Shown here: positions 54,523 to 62,209 of the stretch, in pieces
Layout of the letters: every line of letters starts with the position of its first letter
Position numbering within the stretch: the stretch's first letter is position 1
NCBI RefSeq assembly: GCF_000378345.1
Contig: NZ_KB899548.1
Coordinates: 1-64,000, forward strand
Reading direction: 5' to 3'
From: Hirschia maritima DSM 19733
GTDB taxonomy: Bacteria > Pseudomonadota > Alphaproteobacteria > Caulobacterales > Hyphomonadaceae
Length of the DNA stretch: 64,000 nt
Translations under genes and position numbers: made by a program
The notes under the pieces: model-generated
What the model was told of the DNA's origin: nothing
Databases searched by the model: none
Seen by the model: the letters and a program-made list of their open reading frames with translations, nothing else

Positions 54523-55989
54523 TTAGGCTTTTGCCGCAGTGTAGGCTTGCCTGAACACTTCCATTTGTTGAGAAAAACGAGCGCCATTTCCAATTGCATT
54601 GGCATGGATTGGCTTTTGTAAAGCTGCGACGCTTGAAGAAATCACAGGGTTGTCCTGAACTTCATGTGGAGCCACCACTTCAGGTGAGGCTGCAAGGCCA
54701 CAATGGGCGAATATGCGAGCCCGTTCTGCTTCTGGGTTAGCAACCATGTCTTCATAATTGACGGTGAGGAGTGCGTTGCCCAATGCTGGTGCAATGGCTT
54801 CATACAACTTCTCTTCCAAAGCTAGGTGTTCGCCGAGGTTCTTTTGATCAAATGACCAACGTCCGCCGCTTGGGAAACATGTCTTGAATTGAGATAAAGC
54901 TGTGTCTTCAATGTTTCTACGAACCCAGATCAAAGGTGCCTTAGGCATTGCTTGATGAATAATAGGAGCTAAACGTCCTTGAGACATAGTTCGGTCAACG
55001 ATGCGGCCTTCAGCTCCAAATCTGGACTTTGCCATGTGATAATAGGCTGCAGCCATATCACGCCATGGATTTTCGTACTTTGTTTGAATTTCCAGTAAGT
55101 CTTGCGAAGAAATGCCATTCAAGGAAGCGGCAGCCAAAGAGAACAGACCAGTAGAATCACCTGCGGTTACTTCAGGGTGACCAACAAGCATTCTTTGAAC
55201 AAGGCATCCACCCGAACGTAGATTTCCAAAAATGAATATAGCTCGATTTGAAGCATCAGGGCTTTGCTTCAATTGACCAAAAGTATTTTGTTGAATAGCG
55301 CCGATAATGCCAGCGACATTCTCATTGTTTCTATCTTTTTCATACGGCGAAACTTGGTTCATTATTGTCGCTGCAGTGTTTGTGGCCTGCCAGGCTTGAT
55401 CTGTTTCGCCCAGATCAAAAAACACTTTGGATAAGGCGTATAAATAGGCTCCCTGATTCATTGGAGACGTTGCTGCCATGGAATTTTGCAGTTTTAGGAT
55501 GTCTCTCACAAGTGGATCATCAGGTGTGAAGGTGTGTATAGTGGCCAACTCTAACCAATGTATTGCTGATTTAGGCTGAATGAAGATCGCTTTTTTTAAG
55601 CTTTCCTCTGCTTCTGCAAAATTACCTTGTTGCGCCTGCAGTGTCCCAAGAACATTCCAACCCGGTGCAAAATCTTTGGCTGTTTTCACAACGCGAGTTG
55701 CCATTTTTATGGCGTTTGGATAATCGCCAACATCCGCAAGAAGAGTTGCTGCCTTAAGAGCTGTGTTTGAACTTGAATCACCCGCTACTGCATGAGTTGC
55801 ATAAAAGCGTGTAGTCGCAGTTTCACCGATTGTTGCGGCTAATTGCGCAAGACCAAGACGGTGTACTGTTTCCTCAGGTAGTTCTTTAGCTTGCTCAGTT
55901 AGTAAGCGAGCAGCTTTATTGCGGTTGTTGTTTTCAAGAGCTTCTTGAATTTCTTTCAATTTGCCTGGCAATACAGTCTCGGTTTCCAT
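54523..55989 (-). CDS. TPR-repeat sulfotransferase family protein
   Basis: A protein of about 488 residues (ATG 55989 preferred over 56025 because METETVLPG starts right after a GAGA site). TPR repeats fill residues 10-230 (for example APGWNVLGTLQAQQGNFAEAEESLKKAIF). The C-terminal sulfotransferase domain (about residues 240-488) has the PAPS-binding region FIFGNLRSGGCLVQRMLVGHPEV, where RSGGC replaces the usual RSGTT/S, and VNYEDMVANPEAERARIFAHCGL. Proteins of this layout are common in alphaproteobacteria; substrate unknown. The altered P-loop-like motif may affect PAPS binding. Confidence 0.85.
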   Translation of the reverse strand: METETVLPGKLKEIQEALENNNRNKAARLLTEQAKELPEETVHRLGLAQLAATIGETATTRFYATHAVAGDSSSNTALKAATLLADVGDYPNAIKMATRVVKTAKDFAPGWNVLGTLQAQQGNFAEAEESLKKAIFIQPKSAIHWLELATIHTFTPDDPLVRDILKLQNSMAATSPMNQGAYLYALSKVFFDLGETDQAWQATNTAATIMNQVSPYEKDRNNENVAGIIGAIQQNTFGQLKQSPDASNRAIFIFGNLRSGGCLVQRMLVGHPEVTAGDSTGLFSLAAASLNGISSQDLLEIQTKYENPWRDMAAAYYHMAKSRFGAEGRIVDRTMSQGRLAPIIHQAMPKAPLIWVRRNIEDTALSQFKTCFPSGGRWSFDQKNLGEHLALEEKLYEAIAPALGNALLTVNYEDMVANPEAERARIFAHCGLAASPEVVAPHEVQDNPVISSSVAALQKPIHANAIGNGARFSQQMEVFRQAYTAAKA

Positions 55990-56274
55990 GATTTCTCTAC
56001 ATTTTCTTGGTGCCACGCACATCAATACGGGCAGGAATGACTCAACTTAAACTATACTATAGCCGTAAAAAACTATCCCTCATGTACAATATGAAGGTAA
56101 TCATACCGCTGTTCATCATGTTCTAATCGCTAAAGTGCAATTGTAGAATGTCCTAATTGGAGAATTTTTCAGATTTATGTCTTCAGTATTAATTTATAGG
56201 ATGGAAATCAATTTTCTTATTTGAAAAATTGCAAGTTTAATCTGGATTCAGTTTCGATTTTCCTTCAATACGAA

Positions 56275-56643
56275 ATGATGAAAAATCGACTTATTTTTAA
56301 AATTTTGGAAAATTCATCTTGGGAAGCTGCAAAAGAGGGAGCGTTGATTCAAGCTCCTGTCGATATTGCAGATGGATATGTGCATTTTTCAACGGCCGCT
56401 CAAGTGCAGGAAACGCTCGATAAATGGTTTCAGGGCGTCGAAGGTGCAGTTTTGATCGCGTTCGATACAGACGATTTTTCGGAGACATTGAAATGGGAAG
56501 TTTCTCGAGGTGGAGAATTGTTTCCTCATGTTTACGGCGAAGTGAGAGCGGCTCAAGCAAAGAAGTCATGGCAGATGGAGTTAGGTCCATCAGGCGCACC
56601 CTTAGCGCCGCAGGAAGCTTTGGAGTATGATCTAAGCACATGA
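56275..56643 (+). CDS. DUF952 protein
   Basis: A protein of about 122 residues; ATG 56275/56278 preferred to the TTG at 56221 because the family begins with an IFKIL-type strand. The DUF952 signature is DGYVHFSTAAQVQETLDKWFQG and LIAFDTDDFSETLKWEVSRGGELFPHVYGEV. Its fold is related to ADP-ribosyltransferase-like proteins; function unknown. Its TGA overlaps the pyrD ATG (ATGA), as is common for this pair in alphaproteobacteria. Confidence 0.88.
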   Translation: MMKNRLIFKILENSSWEAAKEGALIQAPVDIADGYVHFSTAAQVQETLDKWFQGVEGAVLIAFDTDDFSETLKWEVSRGGELFPHVYGEVRAAQAKKSWQMELGPSGAPLAPQEALEYDLST

Positions 56644-57728
56644 CGATCTTCGACGACATTGGACTAGCGCTCATCAAGCAACTCTCTCCAGAGGCTGCGC
56701 ACACCGCAACGATAAAAGCGCTGAAGATTGGATTGGCTAGTAAAGCGAAAATTCTGGATGAAGAATTGGCTGCATTGCTTCGAACAAATCTCCCCATCTC
56801 GGGGTTAGAGCTGCCCAACCCATTAGGTATTGCTGCCGGTTTTGACAAGAATGCTGAAGCGTTCATCCCTAGTTTAAATATGGGGTGTGGGTTTGTGGAA
56901 TGCGGTACGGTTACACCTAAGTCTCAACCTGGAAACCCAAAACCTCGCCTGTTTCGTTTGAAAGAAGATCAGGCGGTTATCAATCGGATGGGCTTTAATA
57001 ATGAGGGGTTGGAACCCTTTGTCCGTAGGTTGAAGAATGGAGTAAAAGGAGCCGGTATTGTGGGGGCCAATGTTGGTGCCAACAAAACCTCTGTAGGTGC
57101 TAAACGTGTCGAAGATTATGTAGATGGAATTAAATCCGTGTGGGAGCACTGCTCTTATGTCACGTTGAACATTTCTTCGCCCAATACACCTGGTCTGAGA
57201 GGGCTTCAAAATAAATCCGATCTTCAAGAGTTATTAGCCTCAGCTTCACGTGCGATAGGTGAGCAACAGGACGCCACTCAAATTGAGCGTCCCGTGTTTC
57301 TTAAGATTGCGCCGGATATAGATGATGAAGCGATTGCTGATATCGTCGATGCAGTTCTCGAGGCTAGAGGCCTCACCGGAATAATCGTTTCAAATACGAC
57401 AATAGACCGCCCTGAAACATTGAAGAGCCAGCATGCATCACAAGCCGGTGGACTATCCGGAAAGCCATTATTTGAAAAATCTACTATCGTGCTAGGTAAG
57501 GTTGCCCGCAGAGTGGATGGAAGATTAGACATAATCGGAGTTGGCGGAGTTCATGATGCCCAATCCGCTTATAAGAAAATCAGGGCGGGTGCTCACTGCT
57601 TCCAATTGTATTCTTCGCTTGTATATGGTGGAGCTCCACTTATTCCTGCTATCTTGGAAGGGGTAGGCAATTTATTGAAAGCTGATGGGTTTTCTCAAAT
57701 AAGTGATGCTGTAGGAGCGGATTTATAG
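56640..57728 (+). CDS. pyrD: Dihydroorotate dehydrogenase (quinone)
   Basis: A 362-residue class 2 DHODH of pyrimidine synthesis, membrane-associated and quinone-linked. The N-terminal helix (LALIKQLSPEAAHTATIKALK) contacts the membrane. Motifs are GIAAGFDKNAEAF, CGTVTPKSQPGNPKPRLFRL, INRMGFNN, and NISSPNTPGLRGLQ containing the catalytic Ser. FMN-binding GVGGVHDA lies near the C-terminus. Translationally coupled to the DUF952 gene. Confidence 0.97.
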   Translation: MTIFDDIGLALIKQLSPEAAHTATIKALKIGLASKAKILDEELAALLRTNLPISGLELPNPLGIAAGFDKNAEAFIPSLNMGCGFVECGTVTPKSQPGNPKPRLFRLKEDQAVINRMGFNNEGLEPFVRRLKNGVKGAGIVGANVGANKTSVGAKRVEDYVDGIKSVWEHCSYVTLNISSPNTPGLRGLQNKSDLQELLASASRAIGEQQDATQIERPVFLKIAPDIDDEAIADIVDAVLEARGLTGIIVSNTTIDRPETLKSQHASQAGGLSGKPLFEKSTIVLGKVARRVDGRLDIIGVGGVHDAQSAYKKIRAGAHCFQLYSSLVYGGAPLIPAILEGVGNLLKADGFSQISDAVGADL

Positions 57729-57731
57729 GTT

Positions 57732-58130
57732 CTAAGCATTATGCTTTGCATCCGTGAGTTTTCCTTTTTTCTCCAAATGCTTGATCAACATATTAATGTT
57801 CATGGAATTTGATCTGAAAGCGAGATCAAAGACATCGCCAAGAAATGGAAAAGCACCGAGCACAGCATCAATAATTAGATTGATGAACATCCGCACGATT
57901 AGCGTAGCCGATCCACCCAGTAAAATAGCACGGCCGATTATATAAAGGCCGAGCAAGGCTGTAAAAATATCTCCAACAACCGGTATAAGTCCAATCAGGC
58001 TATCTATTCCAAATTTCATGTTGAAACCGGGAATATTGAACCTTGAATCTAGGAGGCGTGCGAGCGCTTCTACATCAGACACATGGTTGGATTCTTTTTG
58101 TTCACTGTCTGATTGCTGTGTGTCGTGCAT
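57732..58130 (-). CDS. DUF4112 membrane protein
   Basis: A 132-residue protein with two hydrophobic segments (about residues 43-60 and 75-100). The family pattern is FNMKFGIDSLIGLIPVVGDIFTALLGLYIIGRA and GAFPFLGDVFDLAFRSNSMNINMLIKHL. The first 25 residues are hydrophilic. Function unknown. It starts 11 bases after the MATE gene ends and is likely cotranscribed with it. Confidence 0.85.
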   Translation of the reverse strand: MHDTQQSDSEQKESNHVSDVEALARLLDSRFNIPGFNMKFGIDSLIGLIPVVGDIFTALLGLYIIGRAILLGGSATLIVRMFINLIIDAVLGAFPFLGDVFDLAFRSNSMNINMLIKHLEKKGKLTDAKHNA

Positions 58131-58141
58131 TCATCGCCTCG

Positions 58142-59482
58142 CTAAGAAATATCATTTGTTTCAATTTGCTTTGCTACAGAGGGGAAATAAACTCCAAGCG
58201 TTACAGCTCTTAGAACATATGAAGCAATAAAGGCTATCCATACGCCCCAATTCCCCAATGGTCGCAATAAAACATCAAGGGCAATATACCCAATCAGTGC
58301 AATGATTGTGCTGTTTCTCATCGCTGAAGAGTTTGTTGCCCCAATGAAAATCCCATCTAATTGCCAACTCGCGACACCCAATATCGGTGCGAGGGCGACA
58401 ATAGGAATGAATTGTTTTGCTAGTTCTGCTACGGCGTTATCCGCAACAGCATAATCAACGAAAATTGGACCTAAAAGTGCGATAAGAATTGAAGTTACAA
58501 TTGCGCTCACAACAGCAAACTCTGTTGTAAGTCTGACGGCTCGCCAGAAATTAATTCTTGACTTGGCACCTATCGCTGCACCTACGCGAGCCTCTGCAGT
58601 GACGGCAAAAGCATCAAGGATAAACGCTGATACGGTTATGATCTGTAAGAGTACATGATTTGCGGCTAACGCAACACCGCCTTGGCGCGCACCTGAATTG
58701 GCAAACCAGGTCATCAGTCCCAATAGGGCAATTGTTCGGATCATGATGTTTGCATTGACTGCAAACATGTGTTTGAGCCGATCTAATGCAAACAGATTGT
58801 TTTTGTGGAGGAGACCTGAAGCCGGGCCGCCTTTTAAAACAATCAAAATACTGCAAATAATTATGCCGGTTAGGAGAGACGTCCATTCGGCGATTGCGGT
58901 TCCTAAGCCAACGCCTTTAGCTCCCATTCCCAATTCTTGCACAAAGTAGATATCCAATCCGATATTCATTGAATTCGTGATTATCTGAAGAATAAGAGCG
59001 CAAGCAGTTTTACCTTGCCCCAGCAGCCAACCATTGATCGCATAACAGGCAAGGATTGCAGGAGCTCCCCACATTCTTGCAGCCATGTATTGTGATGAAA
59101 TTCCTTCAATATCTTGACTTGCCTGCATGAATTTGAGTGCGGTGGGGATTAAGAATAATTGTAACGCGAATAGCAAAGCACCGATTGCTGTGCCAGCGAC
59201 CACTGAACGAAGAAGAATTGACTGTGTTTCTTTTGGATCTTCTTCACCTACGGCTCGGGCAGTTAGGCCAGTAACTCCCATGCGCAAGAAGCCAAAACTC
59301 CAGAAAATGAAGCTCATCACAGTTACACCTAATGCGACGCCAGCAAGTTCGAGTGTTTGGCCTGTGCGTCCGATTATGATGGTATCAACAAGTCCGACCA
59401 GTGGAATAGAAGCTTGTGAGAGAAGAACTGGCCATGCTTGAGATAAGACACCTTTTCGTGTGAGGGGAAGAATCGTTTGCAT
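58142..59482 (-). CDS. MATE-family efflux transporter (DinF-like)
   Basis: A 446-residue twelve-helix transporter. Typical MATE features are the N-terminal SQAWPVLLSQASIPLVGLVDTIIIG (substrate/cation region), FLRMGVTGLTARAVGEED and the repeated WGAPAILACYAINGWLLGQG. DinF branch members exchange drugs or bile salts for Na+ or H+. Substrate unknown. Transcribed with the DUF4112 gene. Confidence 0.92.
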   Translation of the reverse strand: MQTILPLTRKGVLSQAWPVLLSQASIPLVGLVDTIIIGRTGQTLELAGVALGVTVMSFIFWSFGFLRMGVTGLTARAVGEEDPKETQSILLRSVVAGTAIGALLFALQLFLIPTALKFMQASQDIEGISSQYMAARMWGAPAILACYAINGWLLGQGKTACALILQIITNSMNIGLDIYFVQELGMGAKGVGLGTAIAEWTSLLTGIIICSILIVLKGGPASGLLHKNNLFALDRLKHMFAVNANIMIRTIALLGLMTWFANSGARQGGVALAANHVLLQIITVSAFILDAFAVTAEARVGAAIGAKSRINFWRAVRLTTEFAVVSAIVTSILIALLGPIFVDYAVADNAVAELAKQFIPIVALAPILGVASWQLDGIFIGATNSSAMRNSTIIALIGYIALDVLLRPLGNWGVWIAFIASYVLRAVTLGVYFPSVAKQIETNDIS

Positions 59483-59709
59483 GAGAAAAAATGCCGAAAG
59501 TGTAGAATGTGAGCTATCTATGCTTTGTGGCTTTTATACAAAAATAGCAATGATCAAGTTGGGTGTATTAGACGTTTGTTTTTCAAGTCCAATGCCTCAA
59601 GAAAAATTCTCACATTTTGTTGAATGACGGCTGACCAATCCGTGAAGCAATAGGTCTTGTTCATGTCACATGCGTGCTTATCTGCTCAATATATTGAACA
59701 GGAACAGGA

Positions 59710-59738
59710 CGACGCGTTTCCCATAAATAAAAGCGTCG
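59710..59738 (+). promoter_or_regulatory. Leader hairpin before the MlaC-like gene
   Basis: CGACGC (59710-59715) pairs with GCGTCG (59733-59738), with further T/A pairs inside. The right arm touches the purine-rich ribosome binding site ahead of ATG 59751, so it could mask translation start. The stem is short. Confidence 0.3.
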
Positions 59739-59750
59739 AGGATAAATAAA

Positions 59751-60368
59751 ATGAAAAAACTTGTTTTATCGACTTTACTACTATTGTCAGCTTCAACCGC
59801 ATGGGCAGAGGCTCCATCTCAATTGATAAAAACGGGGCTCGCTACAACTTCTCAAAAAGATATCTCCAAGCATGATGCAAAAAGTGTTGTAAGCTTGGCT
59901 GGAAACTCTGCGATCGAATTTTTAAATGACGGCAATTTGAGTGATTCTGAGGCTCAAGCGCTTTTAGGTTTTTTGGACATTGAACGAGTTGCGCGTTTTA
60001 CACTTGGGCGTCATGGAAGAGCATTATCAGCAGCTGAGATTGAACGTTTCACTGTTGCATTTGAAAATTATGCATCCAAGCAATTTCAAACACATCTGTC
60101 TGCCTTTGCTGGCGCTAATTTAAGTATTGTCGATACAGTGGAATTAAAACCCACGGATACAGTCGTGAAAACCGAAATTCGCACAGAAAATGGAAATATC
60201 CAGAAAGTGAATTGGAGATTGCTCAAACGAGAAAACCAATGGAACGTAGTTGATGTTGAAGCATTGGGGTTTTGGTTTGCTATCGAACAAAGAGCACAAT
60301 TTTCAGCGACTTTGGACAAATCGGGTGGTGATATCACTGCATTGATTCAAACACTTAATGCGAAGTAA
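59751..60368 (+). CDS. MlaC/Ttg2D-like phospholipid-binding protein
   Basis: A 205-residue exported protein with signal peptide ending AWA (about residue 19). It belongs to the MlaC/toluene tolerance Ttg2 family, which shuttles phospholipids in the periplasm: ALLGFLDIERVARFTLGRHGRALSAAEIERFTVAFENYASKQF (about residues 75-117) and KVNWRLLKRENQWNVVDVEALGFWFAIEQRAQFSATL fit the family. The usual mlaDEF partners are not adjacent. A terminator follows. Confidence 0.9.
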   Translation: MKKLVLSTLLLLSASTAWAEAPSQLIKTGLATTSQKDISKHDAKSVVSLAGNSAIEFLNDGNLSDSEAQALLGFLDIERVARFTLGRHGRALSAAEIERFTVAFENYASKQFQTHLSAFAGANLSIVDTVELKPTDTVVKTEIRTENGNIQKVNWRLLKRENQWNVVDVEALGFWFAIEQRAQFSATLDKSGGDITALIQTLNAK

Positions 60369-60393
60369 TTTTACAGGAATCTAAATCAATAAG

Positions 60394-60428
60394 AGGCTCC
60401 AGAGATTGTTTTCTCAGGAGCCTTTTTT
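60394..60428 (+). terminator. Terminator after the MlaC-like gene
   Basis: AGGCTCC (60394-60400) with GGAGCCT (60417-60423), followed by six T. Confidence 0.88.
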
Positions 60429-60473
60429 ATTGTGAGGATTGTCATATCCAGTGGAAAGGGGGTAGCGATAGAC

Positions 60474-61379
60474 ATGCTAAAAATTGTTCACCACCCTTTA
60501 TATGATGCAGCTACAGTGGCGGACACGCATCGCTTTCCAATGCGTAAATATACGTTGCTGCCGGTCGAATTGATGAAAGCAGGAATCGCATATCCTAATA
60601 GTTTCTATGAACCGGAACTTGCAAGTAGAGAGCAATTAGTCGCTGCTCACTGTGCAGATTATGTAGATGCGGTTCTCACAGGTGGTTTGGATAGACAAGC
60701 TCAACGAAAGTTGGGTTTTGAATGGACAATTGATGTCGCAAATCGTGCGCGAGCGTCATCAGCAGGCACGTTGATGGCCGCAAAGTTAGCGCTCAAACAT
60801 GGAGTTGCTGCCAATACTGCTGGTGGGTCTCATCATGCTTCATATGATTTTGGTGCGGGATTTTGCGTGTTCAATGATGTTGCAGTGGCTGCAAGCAATT
60901 TGCTTAGAGAAAATTTAGTGCAGCGTATTTTGATCATCGATTTGGATGTGCATCACGGTGACGGCACTGCGCGCATTTTTGCTGATGAGAAACGCGTATT
61001 CACATTTTCTATGCATTGTGAAGATAATTGGCCGCGTGAAAAGCCAGCATCTAGTTTGGATATTGGTCTTCCGCGTGGCGTGGGGGATCTGGAGTATATC
61101 GAAAACCTTAGATCAGCGCTTGATCGCGTTTTTTCAAAGATTGAACCTGATATTGTGTTTTATAATGCAGGTGTGGATCCCCACGAAGAAGATCGGTTGG
61201 GGTTGCTCAATTTGTCAGATGAAGGGCTTCAAGAACGAGATCGTATCGTTGCTGAAAGATGTTTTGGTCATGACTATCCTTTAGTTGGAGTACTTGGCGG
61301 AGGATATAGTAAAGATCCATTCGAGGTTGTTCACAGACATGTCGGCATGTTTCGAGCACTGAGGGACGTTTGCGTGTGA
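60474..61379 (+). CDS. Histone deacetylase-family protein (AcuC-like)
   Basis: A 301-residue zinc amidohydrolase. The frame opens at GTG 60432, but ATG 60474 follows AAAGGGGG and starts at the family's IVHHPLYD, so it is preferred. Key residues are in GGSHHASYDFGAGFCVFNDVAV (His pair), LIIDLDVHHGDGTARIF (zinc-binding Asp/His) and FYNAGVDPHEED (second Asp). These bacterial members remove acetyl groups from proteins or small amines. It is followed by a strong terminator. Confidence 0.92.
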   Translation: MLKIVHHPLYDAATVADTHRFPMRKYTLLPVELMKAGIAYPNSFYEPELASREQLVAAHCADYVDAVLTGGLDRQAQRKLGFEWTIDVANRARASSAGTLMAAKLALKHGVAANTAGGSHHASYDFGAGFCVFNDVAVAASNLLRENLVQRILIIDLDVHHGDGTARIFADEKRVFTFSMHCEDNWPREKPASSLDIGLPRGVGDLEYIENLRSALDRVFSKIEPDIVFYNAGVDPHEEDRLGLLNLSDEGLQERDRIVAERCFGHDYPLVGVLGGGYSKDPFEVVHRHVGMFRALRDVCV

Positions 61380-61399
61380 ACACCATTCTAAACAAGCAA

Positions 61400-61431
61400 A
61401 GGCCGAAGCTGTGGGAGCTTCGGCCTTTTTT
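61400..61431 (+). terminator. Terminator after the deacetylase-family gene
   Basis: An 11-bp perfect stem, AGGCCGAAGCT with AGCTTCGGCCT, followed by TTTTT. Loop of 5 bases. Confidence 0.93.
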
Positions 61432-61489
61432 ACCTGCCTGACCGCGTAAGGGGGGATGAGCGGGGCGTCAGGCAAATTATTCTGCTGTT

Positions 61490-61825
61490 TTAGCCAGCAG
61501 CATTCTGCTTGTATTGAGCAACTAGCTCAGGTGCAGATATAGACTTCACAGCGTTTTCTACAGCTATGGATACACATTTGTTCTGAGCAATTTGGTTTTG
61601 CAAAGTCAAACGTTGGTGAGCACTGCCACAAGCGCGTTTTGCTTTTTTCTCAATGCGTTCAAGTACGGCTTGATTTCCGGCCTTAGTCGCGAGCTCAGAA
61701 TCTGAGTATGAGACATCAAAAGTCACGACATCTTGAGCAGCGGCTACCGGAGCCATCAGGCCCGCAACTGCGATTGAAGCTGCAATTAAACCAGCGGGGA
61801 TCATGTTTGAAGTTGGGTTTTTCAT
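61490..61825 (-). CDS. UrcA family exported protein
   Basis: A protein of about 111 residues. ATG 61825 has AAGGA upstream and begins a signal peptide ending APVAAAQ; the longer frame to 61918 is not supported. The mature part has the UrcA pattern VTFDVSYSDSELATKAG, an Ala-rich charged helix, a Cys in RACG and a second Cys near QNKCV, which may form a disulfide. UrcA proteins are common in sphingomonads and Hyphomonadaceae; function unknown. Confidence 0.87.
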   Translation of the reverse strand: MKNPTSNMIPAGLIAASIAVAGLMAPVAAAQDVVTFDVSYSDSELATKAGNQAVLERIEKKAKRACGSAHQRLTLQNQIAQNKCVSIAVENAVKSISAPELVAQYKQNAAG

Positions 61826-62209
61826 GGGCTGTTCCTTTACGTTATTGTTCTTTTTTTGAGGTGCGGAGTAGCTTGGGCATGCTACTCCGCTATACACGGT
61901 GTCTTTCTCGGGGGTCATCTCGAAAGACGATTAATATTTACTGTTTTTCGATAAACATTGCAAGTAAAACAATAAGGAAATATTGTGGCAATGATGACCG
62001 ATTTGGATTAGAAGCTTGGAAATTATGGCTTTTTTCAAAATTTCAGCACCAAAGATTTTTAATTTTCCTTTCCAATATCACAGATGTACTACCAATACCG
62101 CCGTGTTGTTACATGTGTAGCATATTTGTTTTTGTTGTAAAATAGAAAATTGTGATGTTTATGCGGATAGTGTGTCGCTTTGGGTGCATGCACGCTGTAA
62201 ACTCTTTGC
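61826..62209. other. AT-rich intergenic region between urcA and recQ
   Basis: About 384 bases between divergent genes. It holds the urcA ribosome binding site (AAGGAAC) near its left end. I see no convincing gene, RNA or hairpin. The open frame running across it from 61708 lacks any family resemblance and looks like chance. Confidence 0.7.

Noticed and set aside
61708-62145. Plus-strand frame across the urcA-recQ gap
   Set aside because: Antisense to the urcA gene, Ser/Leu/Phe-rich, no motif, no ribosome binding site.
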